Shown here one piece after another: positions 52,533 through 61,109 of a DNA stretch of 64,000 nucleotides. The translations under genes were made by a program, and so were the position numbers. The number at the start of each line of letters is the position of its first letter. Positions within the stretch are counted from its first letter, which is position 1. Below the pieces are notes generated by a model that was not told the DNA's origin, did no database searches, and was given only the letters and a program-made list of their open reading frames with translations. This DNA is from Clostridium beijerinckii (GTDB lineage: Bacteria > Bacillota > Clostridia > Clostridiales > Clostridiaceae). The stretch covers positions 2,433,001 to 2,497,000 of the forward strand of contig NZ_CP144906.1 in NCBI RefSeq assembly GCF_036699995.1. Reading direction: 5' to 3'.

Positions 52533-53978
52533 ATGAATAAAAAAAATAAGGTTGAAAATAATCAAGGAACAAATTTTATAAGTATTATTGCTATATTAGT
52601 AGCAAGTGCCTTTGTGGCAACTTTTAATGAAACTATACTTAATGTTGCATTATCTGCAATTATGAAAGACATGAATGTATCTGCTGGAACTGTTCAATGG
52701 CTTATTACAGCTTATATGACAGTAGCAGCAGTAATGGTACCTATCACTGCTTTTCTTATTCAATCATTTAAAACAAGAAAATTATTTTTGAGTGCAATAG
52801 GATTATTGCTTATTGGAACAATATGTGCGGCACTTTCAAATTCTTTTGCCATGTTATTAATTTCAAGAATGATACAATCAGCAGGTACAGGAATGATAAT
52901 ACCAATTATGATGAATACCATATTATTAGTAGCACCAAAAGAAAAACTAGGAATATCAATGGCAATTTGTGTGCCAGCAATTTTACTTGGCCCTGCATTT
53001 GGTCCAACAGTATCAGGAATTGTATTACAATATTTTAGTTGGCATGCGTTATTTATAATGTTAATACCAATTGTATCTATAATTATTATTCTAGGTTCAC
53101 TATTCGTAGTAAATGTAGGAGAATTAACTAAGCCTAAGATGGATTATTTATCCATTGTTTTATCGACAATTGGAGTAGGTACAATAATATATGCTATAAG
53201 CAGTATAAGTGAAGGGAATATTAAGATAACTTTAATAAACTTTATAATTGGGATTATTTGTTTGATAATATTTATAAAACGACAAAATACTTTAAAAGAA
53301 CCAATGCTAAATTTATCTCCGTTTAAATATCCAAAGTTTGTAATGGGAACAATTTTAGTAATGATAGCAATGATGTCGACTTTTACTATGAGTATAATGT
53401 TACCAATGTATATGGAAGGATCGCTTGGAAAAACAAGTTCTGTAGCAGGGTTAGCATTATTACCAGCTGTAATTTGTGCTGGCTTAGCAGCACCTATAGG
53501 AGGGAAAATTTACGATAAATTTGGTGTGAAGTTTTTAATACCATTAGGAACAGGAATAGTAACTATATTTGTATTTCTAATATCTTTATTTAATTGCGAT
53601 ACATCTTTAGTGCATTTAATAATAATCTATATATGCATGAGCATAGGAGTTGGACTATTTATGTCTCCTTCTCAAACTCATGGGTTGAATCAATTGCCAA
53701 AAGAATATTATCCTCATGGAGTAGCAATAGTAAATACGCTCCAACAAGTTTCTGCTGCTATAGGGTCATCACTTTTTATTGGAATAATGTCAGCAGCTCA
53801 AATTAATGCATTAGAAGTTTACCATGCAACTAATGAAGTTGCAATAGCAACAGGATTTTCAACTGCAACATTGGTAGTTTGTGGATTTGCATTTGTTGCA
53901 TTAATTTTATCTTTTTTCTTTGGGAGAAATATATCAGAAGTAGAAGCTAAAGAACAAGTAGGATGCACAACAAGATAA
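52533..53978 (+). CDS. MFS drug/H+ antiporter, DHA2 family (14 TM)
   Basis: A 481-aa transporter. The N-terminus has FVATFNETILNVALSAIMKDMNVSAGTVQWLITAYMTVAAVMVPITAFL, the DHA2 motif A/B region, and GTGMIIPIMMNTILLVAPKEKLGISMA...GPAFGPTVSG (motif C). Fourteen TM segments are predicted. It exports drugs or toxic metabolites. ATG 52533 is preferred over the longer frame because GGAGGGAAA precedes it. Confidence 0.92.
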   Translation: MNKKNKVENNQGTNFISIIAILVASAFVATFNETILNVALSAIMKDMNVSAGTVQWLITAYMTVAAVMVPITAFLIQSFKTRKLFLSAIGLLLIGTICAALSNSFAMLLISRMIQSAGTGMIIPIMMNTILLVAPKEKLGISMAICVPAILLGPAFGPTVSGIVLQYFSWHALFIMLIPIVSIIIILGSLFVVNVGELTKPKMDYLSIVLSTIGVGTIIYAISSISEGNIKITLINFIIGIICLIIFIKRQNTLKEPMLNLSPFKYPKFVMGTILVMIAMMSTFTMSIMLPMYMEGSLGKTSSVAGLALLPAVICAGLAAPIGGKIYDKFGVKFLIPLGTGIVTIFVFLISLFNCDTSLVHLIIIYICMSIGVGLFMSPSQTHGLNQLPKEYYPHGVAIVNTLQQVSAAIGSSLFIGIMSAAQINALEVYHATNEVAIATGFSTATLVVCGFAFVALILSFFFGRNISEVEAKEQVGCTTR

Positions 53979-54219
53979 GCCTAAAAAAATAACTGCTAGC
54001 CGGTTTAATACTACATCAATACCGTAATATAATAGTTGTTTATCCGTGCATATAGTGGGCAAATAAGGAATCAAATATATGGTTATAGTATGTCATTTAA
54101 GTCACTTAAATGAAAGAAAGCGATATATGAATCAAAAAATGTATTATCATTTGCTATTGACACGAAGAAATATATCGTAAATAAAATATAATTTCTCATT
54201 ATTAATATAATTTAGTATT

Positions 54220-54274
54220 AAGGGAGTGTCGCAAAATGATTAAAATTCAATCATTTTGCGACACTCCCTTTTTT
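54220..54274. terminator. Perfect 22-bp hairpin, terminator or IS-end relic
   Basis: AAGGGAGTGTCGCAAAATGATT (54220-54241) and its exact complement (54249-54270) enclose 7 nt and end in T6. It can terminate both flanking genes. The outer sequence GGGAGTGTCGCAAAATGA resembles insertion-sequence ends, so it may derive from a mobile element. Confidence 0.8.
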
Positions 54275-54307
54275 ATGTATCTGATAGTTGAATCTTCTAA
54301 TTATACA

Positions 54308-54703
54308 TTATAGTGAAAATGTTTCAGTTTCACCGTTGAAAGAATAAATAGAAGCTGTTCCTTTAGTGAAGTATAAAACAGCAAAAATCCCGTCATCAAG
54401 ACTATACATGCGTTTTAAAGATGGATATGCTTCTAGTGCAAATTCTTTTACTTCGCGTCTATCATCATTTGCAACTTCTCCAGCAACACGAATCCATTGA
54501 CCTTTTTTGTTCATAGTAGAGATTTCAACCTTTGGGTTTTGTAACATTTGCTTAAAACAATCTTTTTTGTTGTTAGTAACAATATATAATTTTTCTTCAT
54601 ATTCAAAAACAGCGCCAAATGGTCTTACTCTTGGTTGATCACCCTCAGTAGTAGCTAAGTAAAAAGTACCACTCTCTTTTAAAAATTCCAATGCTTTTTT
54701 CAT
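54308..54703 (-). CDS. Pyridoxamine 5'-phosphate oxidase family protein
   Basis: A 131-aa split-barrel flavoprotein: ALEFLKESGTFYLATTEGDQPRVRPFGAVFEYEEKLYIVTNNKKDCFKQMLQNPKVEI. Probably binds FMN, role unknown. Divergent from a truncated HxlR gene that may once have regulated it. RBS AGGAGGAGTAAT. Confidence 0.87.
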   Translation of the reverse strand: MKKALEFLKESGTFYLATTEGDQPRVRPFGAVFEYEEKLYIVTNNKKDCFKQMLQNPKVEISTMNKKGQWIRVAGEVANDDRREVKEFALEAYPSLKRMYSLDDGIFAVLYFTKGTASIYSFNGETETFSL

Positions 54704-54830
54704 AATGATTACTCCTCCTATATCTGTATGTTAAAATTCATTATGCAATAATGATAACATGTATAGTATAAATAACAAGTACGATTTTTATAGAGTGTAA
54801 GTATCAATTAGGATACTATGGAGAGATATG

Positions 54831-55013
54831 ATGGAAGATACTAATGATTTTTTTGGGAAATGTCCATATTTTACAGTTCAAAAAGTGTTTTCAGAGAAAT
54901 GGTCAAAATTAATCATGCATCATTTGAATGATGAAACATTGCGTTATGGAGAATTACAAAGAAGAATTGGGGAGATAAGTATATTGAGTATCTTAAAAGT
55001 AAATAGAACATAG
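54831..55013 (+). pseudogene. Truncated HxlR-family regulator
   Basis: The first about 48 residues (FFGKCPYFTVQKVFSEKWSKLIMHHLNDETLRYGELQRRIGEIS) are the first half of the HxlR winged helix. The family sequence then stops and unrelated residues lead to a stop codon; the wing and C-terminus are lost, by deletion. RBS GGAGAG. Confidence 0.75.
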
Positions 55014-55554
55014 TAAAGTTATAGCAATGTAGTGAGTGAATATGAAATAAATGTAAAAAAGGCAAGTACACTTTACTAAGATAAGTCGTTGTCCAGTAAA
55101 TGCCCAAGCTAAAATATTAAAGGTCATAAATTTTTATGATCTTTTTGTTTTTATAAAGATTTTAAAAGGGGAAGACTTTGATACCTATCTTAGAATTAAT
55201 GGCATTTTGTGGAGAAGAGCATCATCCTGAAAATAGTTGAAATTATATAGAACACAATTATATTATTTATTTCGATGAGTTATACGCATAAGTCAAAGTT
55301 ACAGTTATGTTATCTATATGATAAATATATAAAAATAAAGGCTAATATACTAGCCTGTTATATAAAAATTCAGAACAAACTTCAGGTACAATCATTTATT
55401 TTGTATGGAAGTATTTTTCAGATTATAGATATAATAGTTACTTTTAGGTGCCTATGCCACTTTGAAGTGCTTACTTTACAGATTGTTTATATAACCGTAT
55501 TATAAAAACATAGATAGATAATATCCAATTAATTACATCGAGGAGGCTTTCTCT
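55014..55554. other. Intergenic stretch with a terminator and a leader-type repeat
   Basis: A terminator-like hairpin lies at 55119-55148 (AAAGGTCATAA with TTATGATCTTT). 55261-55325 repeats the leader element of 11204-11262 (TTTCGATGAGTTATACGCATAAGT). A 76-codon frame at 55275 overlaps it but has no RBS and is not believed. Confidence 0.5.
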
Positions 55555-55995
55555 ATGAAAGAACTTACTATTAAAAATTTAAATGCCATTGAAGCAATTC
55601 AAAGAAAACAAAATGATAATGAATTCTACATTAAACCGGTAGTCGCTGGGGCTGATGCTAGCCAATGTACAGTATCATTTATTGAAGTACCACCTGGAAA
55701 CCAAGCATTCGGTTACCATTATCACGAAAAAAATGAAGAGGTATTCTATATAATTAGTGGTGTTGGCTCAGTTAGAACACCTGACGGGATAAAATCAGTT
55801 AAGGCGGGCGATATTATAACTTTCCCAACAGGTAAAGAAGGTGCACATGTAATTAGTAATGCTTCCGATACTGAAAATCTTGTTTATGTTGATTTTGACA
55901 CACACAATGTACCTGAAGTTGTTAGCTTACCAGATAGTAACCAAGTAATGGTCTTTGGAAGTCATATACAAGGCACATTTAACATGGAAAAATAG
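55555..55995 (+). CDS. Cupin-domain protein
   Basis: A 146-aa single cupin: motif 1 GYHYHEKNEEVFYIISGVGSV with metal-binding His, His and Glu; motif 2 GDIITFPTGKEGAHVISN with the last His. Possible dioxygenase, isomerase or storage role; not assignable. RBS GGAGGCTTTCTCT. It is convergent with an HxlR gene. Confidence 0.87.
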   Translation: MKELTIKNLNAIEAIQRKQNDNEFYIKPVVAGADASQCTVSFIEVPPGNQAFGYHYHEKNEEVFYIISGVGSVRTPDGIKSVKAGDIITFPTGKEGAHVISNASDTENLVYVDFDTHNVPEVVSLPDSNQVMVFGSHIQGTFNMEK

Positions 55996-56006
55996 GATTA
56001 CTAGCT

Positions 56007-56046
56007 AAAATAGTACTAAGCTTTTGAAAGCTATGGTACTATTTTT
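56007..56046. terminator. Bidirectional terminator
   Basis: AAAATAGTAC pairs with GTACTATTTT between the convergent cupin and HxlR genes, with an inner AGCTTT/AAAGCT stem. Confidence 0.8.
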
Positions 56047-56059
56047 ATTGTATATTGAA

Positions 56060-56398
56060 TTATAGATTAGCATTTATCCTCTCTTTATATTGCTTTCCCC
56101 ATGCCAACATAGAATTTAGTACAGGCTTTAGGCTCATTCCATCTTCAGTAAGTGAATATTCGACTCTCGGCGGTACTTCAGCATATACAGTCCTTTCTAC
56201 AAGCCCATCTTCTTCCATTTCTCTTAGCTGCTGTGTAAGCACCTTTTGACTTATAGAATTTATTGATTTCTTCAACTCTCCAAATCTTTTAGTTCCATTA
56301 ATAAGGTCTCTTAATATTAACACTTTCCACTTCCCGCCTATAAGTAATAATGTTGTTTCAACGGAACAAGAGGGTAATTCTTTTTTCATAAATTGCAC
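56060..56398 (-). CDS. HxlR-family transcriptional regulator
   Basis: A 112-aa complete HxlR protein: SCSVETTLLLIGGKWKVLILRDLINGTKRFGELKKSINSISQKVLTQQLREMEEDGLVERTVYAEVPPRVEYSLTEDG. A conserved Cys near the N-terminus may sense thiol or aldehyde stress. It is convergent with the cupin gene; its target is not clear. Region 56399-56880 beyond holds no gene. Confidence 0.9.
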   Translation of the reverse strand: MQFMKKELPSCSVETTLLLIGGKWKVLILRDLINGTKRFGELKKSINSISQKVLTQQLREMEEDGLVERTVYAEVPPRVEYSLTEDGMSLKPVLNSMLAWGKQYKERINANL

Positions 56399-56880
56399 AT
56401 ACTTTCCTTTTTATATTTTAAGATAAAGAGTAAATATTTGGTGATTTGCACTTTAGCGTCTATGTATTAAAATGCTAAAAAACTATTAGTTACTTTTTGA
56501 ATGTTATAGTACTTTGGGGTACTTAATTATAATAGTATACTATTGAATTTATTATATAGCAACGCTCTTTGGAAATTTAATAATATTTATAATATAGCTA
56601 TAATTAAAATGAAAGAGTTGTTAATTAGTACTTTATCTTTTGACATATCTTCGTTTTATCTTTAAGTTTATTATGTTGCAACATAAACCTAATTTTTTAA
56701 AATAGAACCACTTATAAACATGTAACAAAGTGACCAGAAGAAGAGCCACCACTTATTAAAATGATGACTCGTCCTGTGACTTATTTATTTAGGTTGTTTG
56801 GGCTGCATAGCAGTTGCTTTCCTTGAATGTGCCCGCTAAACTTCAATCTGTTGACGTAAGCTACATTCTCACTTTAGTGC
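56399..56880. other. Intergenic stretch with repeat modules, no gene
   Basis: CTTTCCTTGAATGTGCCC at about 56818 echoes TTTCCTTGATTGTGCCC at about 41699. No ORF or RNA motif is recognised. It borders the GC-rich transferred gene. Confidence 0.4.
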
Positions 56881-57921
56881 TTACACAACTGTAAGCACGA
56901 TCTTGCCTTGGATGTGCCCGCGGGCAGCTCGCTCGTGCGCCTTGCGAGCATCAGCAAGCGGGAACGTGCTGTCTATTGCAACGCGCACTGCCCCTGAATC
57001 AAGTAATAGTCCCAATTCCGCGAGCTGTGAACCGTTCGAGCGAACTTGGAGCATTGAAACTGTTACACTAAGCTTTGCAACCTCCTCGGCGTCAGCGGAA
57101 CCAAAGAAAATCGGAAACAAAGCGCCGCCCTGCTTGAGTGTGCGCAAGAAACGACCGGTTGTTTGACCACCAATGGTGTCGATAACGAGATCAGCGTCAT
57201 GTACGACATCCTCAGGAAGGTTCTTGGTGTAGTCGATGAATTCGTCTGCACCAAGTTCGCGAAGGAACGTCTCATGCGCACCTGATGCCACGGCGATGAC
57301 ATGAGCCCCCTTCCATTTGGCCAGCTGTACGGCGAAATGTCCCACTCCGCCTCCAGCACCATTTATAAGCACAGTCTTGCCGCTAAGCGGCACTGGGCGA
57401 TGCGGCGTCGGTTGAAGCGGGTTTGGTTCATTATGCCCAAGGTCAATCAAGTACTGCCACGCAGTGAGCCCTGACATCGGCGCCGCTGCTGCATGCACGT
57501 GATCGATGCCGGCAGGCTTTAATGCTAGGTCCGATGCAGGAGCAGCAACATACTCTGCATAAGCATTACTCCCATGTTTGGGAAAACGAACCATGCCGAA
57601 AACGTCGTCGCCTATGGAAAAGTCCTTCACATCCGCAGCTACAGCCTCGACAACTCCGGATATATCTGTCCCAGGAATGTAAGGTAAGGGTATAGTCGGC
57701 CTCATCTCGGGAGGAAGGATCTTCATCCCTTCACGCACGTACCAGTCGGGTGGATTGATGCCGATTGCGTGAACGCGAACGAGCACCTCGCCTGGCTTCA
57801 GTTCAGGACGCGGCACCTCTTCGTAACGTAGCACATCAGGACCACCGAACTCATGAAACCGAATTGCCTTCATAGTGTTTGCCGAAATATCTTTCTCATT
57901 TTGAATTGTAGTAATCATCAA
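56881..57921 (-). CDS. Zinc-independent MDR quinone oxidoreductase, horizontally acquired
   Basis: A 346-aa medium-chain NADPH:quinone oxidoreductase: MKAIRFHEFGGPDVLRYEEVPRPELKPGEVLVRVHAIGINPPDWY, GTDISGVVEAV, and the NADPH motif LINGAGGGVGHFAVQLAKWKGAHVIAVASG. Cys ligands of zinc ADHs are missing. Base use is far more GC-rich than the rest of the window, while the first about 15 codons are AT-rich. This suggests transfer from a high-GC donor, fused to a local start. An HxlR gene is divergent and may regulate it. RBS AGGAGGAAATTT. Confidence 0.9.
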   Translation of the reverse strand: MMITTIQNEKDISANTMKAIRFHEFGGPDVLRYEEVPRPELKPGEVLVRVHAIGINPPDWYVREGMKILPPEMRPTIPLPYIPGTDISGVVEAVAADVKDFSIGDDVFGMVRFPKHGSNAYAEYVAAPASDLALKPAGIDHVHAAAAPMSGLTAWQYLIDLGHNEPNPLQPTPHRPVPLSGKTVLINGAGGGVGHFAVQLAKWKGAHVIAVASGAHETFLRELGADEFIDYTKNLPEDVVHDADLVIDTIGGQTTGRFLRTLKQGGALFPIFFGSADAEEVAKLSVTVSMLQVRSNGSQLAELGLLLDSGAVRVAIDSTFPLADARKAHERAARGHIQGKIVLTVV

Positions 57922-58062
57922 ATTTCCTCCTATTTTCTTAATTTTTGAGTAATATATAATTTACATATAGTTTGCTTTTGATGTATAGTGATATTATAGT
58001 TTCATAGGTAACATAATAACAAGTACGCACAATTTTGTGCCTTAAAATCGGAGGTATTACTA

Positions 58063-58419
58063 ATGACAGATCAACAAGGAAACAAGATAATTTATTACAA
58101 AGACGAATGTCACATTATTGACGCTCTTGAAATCATTGGAGGAAAGTGGAGACTGCCTATTTTGTTCGTTATATACCGTACAAAAAGCATTAGATATAAT
58201 GAACTTAAGCGAAATCTACCTGGAATAACTAATATTATGCTAACCCGTTCCTTGCAGTCTTTGGAAGAACATGGTCTTGTGAAAAGAAAGGAATTTAATA
58301 AAATTCCTCCTCATGTGGAATATTCTTTGACGGATATTTGTAAATATTTAGAGCCTGCTTATGAAGTTTTAAATGAGCTGGGTAAAAAATTATCAGAGCA
58401 ACATCCTGATAAGATATAG
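58063..58419 (+). CDS. HxlR-family transcriptional regulator
   Basis: A 118-aa HxlR regulator: ECHIIDALEIIGGKWRLPILFVIYRTKSIRYNELKRNLPGITNIMLTRSLQSLEEHGLVKRKEFNKIPPHVEYSLTDICKYLEPAYEVL. Divergent from the GC-rich oxidoreductase, its probable target, but itself AT-rich. RBS GGAGG. Its stop codon overlaps the IS3 relic. Confidence 0.9.
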   Translation: MTDQQGNKIIYYKDECHIIDALEIIGGKWRLPILFVIYRTKSIRYNELKRNLPGITNIMLTRSLQSLEEHGLVKRKEFNKIPPHVEYSLTDICKYLEPAYEVLNELGKKLSEQHPDKI

Positions 58420-58655
58420 ATAATCGTTCAAGGGAAGGCTTTTGGGGCATTCTAAAATCTGAAATATACTATCCAAAAAAATTTAATACATTTGATGATC
58501 TTAAAAAAGCTATTGATGAATATATAGAATTTTATAAGACAAGAAGGCTACAAAATAAGCTAAAAGGTATGGCTCTACTAGAATATCAAAATTATACCTT
58601 AGTAGCATAATTTTTATTATTTCCCTTGTATACTTGACAGGGAGCAGTTCACTCA
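58419..58655 (+). mobile_element. IS3-family (IS150-like) relic: end of orfB plus right end
   Basis: In frame from 58419 the sequence reads GFWGILKSEIYYPKKFNTFDDLKKAIDEYIEFYKTRRLQNKLKGM...LVA-stop (58610), the C-terminal end of an IS3 OrfB integrase with the last catalytic region partly missing. It is followed by TACTTGACAGGGAGCAGTTCA, typical of an IS150-group end. It may have brought in the neighbouring GC-rich gene. Confidence 0.8.
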
Positions 58656-58799
58656 CCCTGTACAATATTTATTTTATATGGAGCTTAAGTATTTGCTCCA
58701 AAAACAACAGAGGATTGTCCAATAATTTCGGTAATTCATTCTGTAATTTGTGCTACATTAAATAGAAATAAAATAAACCTGGAGAAGATCTCTTCAGGT

Positions 58800-58976
58800 T
58801 TATTTTATTTCAAGTTCTAGCTGCATTGGTCTTGTATCAAGGTAATGTTCATATTCTATTTTATAGTATGTGATTAATTTTCTTCTGCCCTCATATGGTA
58901 GTGTATTTAAAAGTGAATCAAATTGAGCTTTTGATACAAAGCCTTTTTCTTTTATAAGCCATGTTGTAAATGTCAT
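58800..58976 (-). CDS. Small hypothetical protein (58 aa)
   Basis: The product MTFTTWLIKEKGFVSKAQFDSLLNTLPYEG... is not recognised. The frame extends up to ATG 59042, but AAAGGA before ATG 58976 favours the short form. Its start (FTTWLIKEKG) resembles that of the upstream gene (FTFTKWLTTKEA), so the two may be paralogues. Both end in YY/YEHYLD or YFINYL patterns. Confidence 0.5.
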   Translation of the reverse strand: MTFTTWLIKEKGFVSKAQFDSLLNTLPYEGRRKLITYYKIEYEHYLDTRPMQLELEIK

Positions 58977-59032
58977 TAGATCTAATCCTTTCATATAGAG
59001 ATTTTTAATGAGGGGTAGAGATGCGTATTTAT

Positions 59033-59206
59033 CTAATCCCATTCAGTCTGTAGGTAATTTATAAAGTATTGATATTTTTCGTGATAATATAAATCAGTTC
59101 TTTTAGATTCTTCTTTTGATAAGATAGAAAGCCAATCTTTATAGTGTCCGTAAGAATTAAAAGCTTCTTTAGTAGTAAGCCATTTTGTAAATGTGAAATT
59201 TCTCAT
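59033..59206 (-). CDS. Small hypothetical protein (57 aa), paralogue of the next gene
   Basis: MRNFTFTKWLTTKEAFNSYGH...KYQYFINYLQTEWD. Not recognised; similar in pattern to the 58-aa downstream product. Its stop overlaps the alternative ATG 59042 of that gene. RBS weak (GGATTTG). Confidence 0.45.
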   Translation of the reverse strand: MRNFTFTKWLTTKEAFNSYGHYKDWLSILSKEESKRTDLYYHEKYQYFINYLQTEWD

Positions 59207-59367
59207 ATTTTTTCAAATCCTCTCTTAACCTTATATTATAATTATTGCCAATTATGCGAACAAATATTCGCAGACGCTTGTACTTATTTGTATATATTTT
59301 TAGCCATTTAAGTATAAGGTATTTAATTGTTGGCTAGACTATTTTACAGAGAAGGAGTGGAATAATA

Positions 59368-59532
59368 ATGGAAAATAGAAATAAAATAAAAAAAGTAAAA
59401 CTACCAACAAAGCAACTTCATGTGGAATGTGAAATTAAGTTATATGAAGACTTTGAAGCATATTGTCACAGGAATGGAAAAGATGTTAGTAAGGCGATAA
59501 GAGGATATATGAAACTATGCGTTGGAGAATAA
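59368..59532 (+). CDS. Small ribbon-helix-helix-like protein (54 aa)
   Basis: The pattern KVKLPTKQLHVECEIKLYEDFEAYCHRNGKDVSKAIRGYMKL (strand, two helices) fits a CopG/Arc-type DNA-binding fold. RBS AAGGAGTGGAAT. A terminator follows at about 59546-59573 (AAAGTACCT with AGGTGCTTT and T-run). Confidence 0.6.
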   Translation: MENRNKIKKVKLPTKQLHVECEIKLYEDFEAYCHRNGKDVSKAIRGYMKLCVGE

Positions 59533-59661
59533 AATATAAATAATTAAAGTACCTAAAAGGTGCTTTTTTTGTACATAAATAATGTCTAAAAAGTTTTAAA
59601 GTAGGAATAATAAAAATAGGAGGTATGGTGTGGTAGAGAATAATATAAGGTGGTTTTAAAA

Positions 59662-60006
59662 GTGGATAAAAGAAAATATGAGACAAAGACATTAATAGCA
59701 GAATATCGTGACTTAAGCAAACTTAAAGAATGTAGGTTTTCAGAAAATGCATATGAATTAAAAGATGGCTCAAAAATTATTGAGTATGAAGGCGCACCCT
59801 TAAGTCTTTATGGATTGAAATTAAGTTATAACAAGAATATAGGAAGAAAAGGAATATTCAGTGTTACTAGTGATGATTATGAATTCTGGAAGTCATTTAG
59901 GGCCAGAATCGATGATAATAGTTTTGTAGACTATGAAGCTGAAAGAAATGAAGATATAGAAAAAGCCAGGGAAGAATATAATAAACAAGTAAATGCAGAA
60001 CATTAA
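59662..60006 (+). CDS. Hypothetical protein (114 aa)
   Basis: Not recognised: KRKYETKTLIAEYRDLSKLKECRFSENAYELKDGSKIIEYEGAPLSLYG... Mixed strand/helix with an acidic helical tail. GTG 59662 is favoured because AAGGTGG lies 8 nt upstream; the frame is open from GTG 59650. Next to a 1.4-kb structured region. Confidence 0.55.
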   Translation: MDKRKYETKTLIAEYRDLSKLKECRFSENAYELKDGSKIIEYEGAPLSLYGLKLSYNKNIGRKGIFSVTSDDYEFWKSFRARIDDNSFVDYEAERNEDIEKAREEYNKQVNAEH

Positions 60007-60009
60007 AAT

Positions 60010-60895
60010 ATATTAGAAAGTTTATCATGCGAGGAGCTGCCATACTAAATACATAAGGGGAGAAATCCCTAATAAATTAAAGCAATAAGAGGGACAAGCA
60101 CTTAGCACAAGGAACCCAAGTGAAAGCTAATAATATAAGCCATATTCTTAAGGGTCCAACCAATAAATTAAAAACATCATGTCCACCTAAGCAGTATAAT
60201 ATCACATAGATTTTTCATATTTATTTTATCTATTTATTTAAAAGGCAGGTCAAGACCAAAAGTGAAGCGTGTCTTGAGATACATTTTAAATAAATGTATC
60301 ATGTTATATGAAAAAAATATATAAGAGGTATGGTCTAGAGTTTTAAATGGGGGCGGTCTTGGACTGGCTTTTTTAATACCTCTAAATAATTAAAAGTAGA
60401 TAATAGCTCTGAAAATCGTATCATTAAAAATAATTGCTATGTAATACAATTTATTATTTTTAGTGATTGGATTTTTAGAGCGGAAAAACCATATAATCAA
60501 ACATTATAGTAATAAATATAAGCCTGTACAATATAGGCATGCCGTCACATTACTAATACTTTCTTATATAATTGTGATGGCATGTCTAAGCCCCCAAAAA
60601 TTCTTGTCAGCTTGTCTGCCAAATAAAACTTATTTTTACCATATCATATACCAGAAAAAATAAATTATAATTAACTTAAAAAAGAAACACAAACAAAAGT
60701 TCCAGTCAGAGGGATGGATAAGTATTCTTATACTAATTTTTAATGAAACAATTTAATTACATATTCATACATTTGGATATAGTCATTCAAATGTCCATCC
60801 CGAAGCGCCCCACCGGGAACCCAAATAAAGGACTAGTCTAATGCTTACAGATTCTTACTTTGTAAAAGGCTCAGAGTGAGGAGGAGACTTTTACA
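60010..60895 (+). ncRNA. Structured non-coding region, unidentified RNA candidate (part 1)
   Basis: No convincing gene is present, yet many stems are. CACTT/AAGTG lies in 60098-60122 and AGAGGTAT/ATACCTCT at 60324-60374. GGCATGCCGTCACA pairs with TGTGATGGCATG near 60537-60583. A nested unit has GTTCC (60699-60703)/GGAAC (60816-60820), GGGATGGA (60711)/TCCATCCC (60794-60801), and AGTC (60704)/GACT (60831). GC-rich single strands (GAAGCGCCCCACC) look conserved. The 66-codon frame at 60463 overlaps stems and has no RBS. No family was matched from memory. Confidence 0.45.
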
Positions 60896-60896
60896 A
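60860..60896 (+). promoter_or_regulatory. Hairpin presenting the RBS of the Cys-rich peptide gene
   Basis: TTGTAAAAG (60860-60868) pairs perfectly with CTTTTACAA (60888-60896). GAGGAGGAG (60878-60886) lies in the loop and the A of the ATG is the last paired base. Translation control is likely. Confidence 0.6.
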
Positions 60897-61036
60897 TGTT
60901 AGAAGCCTGTAGCTGCATGACCTGTCCATTTTTGGGTGGTGGATGTGGCACCCAAGGAACTATTAAGAAAATAAACTTGTCCTTTAAAAAATGCGTATAT
61001 AGGTATACCCATAATAGCTATAACACAAGAATATAG
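60896..61036 (+). CDS. Cys-rich 46-aa peptide
   Basis: ATG 60896 with the strong RBS GAGGAGGAG in a hairpin loop. The product has five Cys, four of them in MLEACSCMTCPFLGGGCGTQ, then a basic tail. No family is recognised. It could be a metal-binding peptide, a precursor peptide or a leader peptide. No modification enzyme or transporter is adjacent, so a RiPP is not supported. Confidence 0.45.
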   Translation: MLEACSCMTCPFLGGGCGTQGTIKKINLSFKKCVYRYTHNSYNTRI

Positions 61037-61109
61037 ATAAAATATAATTAAGTACGAACTATTTATTAGTATATAAAGATAATTTAAATTAAGCACGTAG
61101 AAATTAAAC

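Noticed and set aside
54119..54149. A seventh match to the bipartite element: minus-strand TGATAA-N14-CATATATCG
   Set aside because: No minus-strand gene lies downstream; only the end of the plus-strand MFS gene follows. In AT-rich DNA an occasional chance match is expected.
55275..55505. 76-aa ORF
   Set aside because: No RBS, composition of random AT-rich DNA, and it starts in the repeat shared with 11204.
60463..60663. 66-codon ORF in the structured region
   Set aside because: No RBS, no family resemblance, and it overlaps the GGCATGCC/GGCATG stem; better explained as RNA structure.
60946..60966. T-box antiterminator-like GGGTGGTGG...GGCACCC
   Set aside because: The T-box AGGGTGGNACCGCG motif and following terminator are absent, and the bases are inside the peptide frame.
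60896..61036. RiPP precursor interpretation of the Cys-rich peptide
   Set aside because: No radical-SAM, cyclase, dehydratase, protease or dedicated exporter gene is adjacent.
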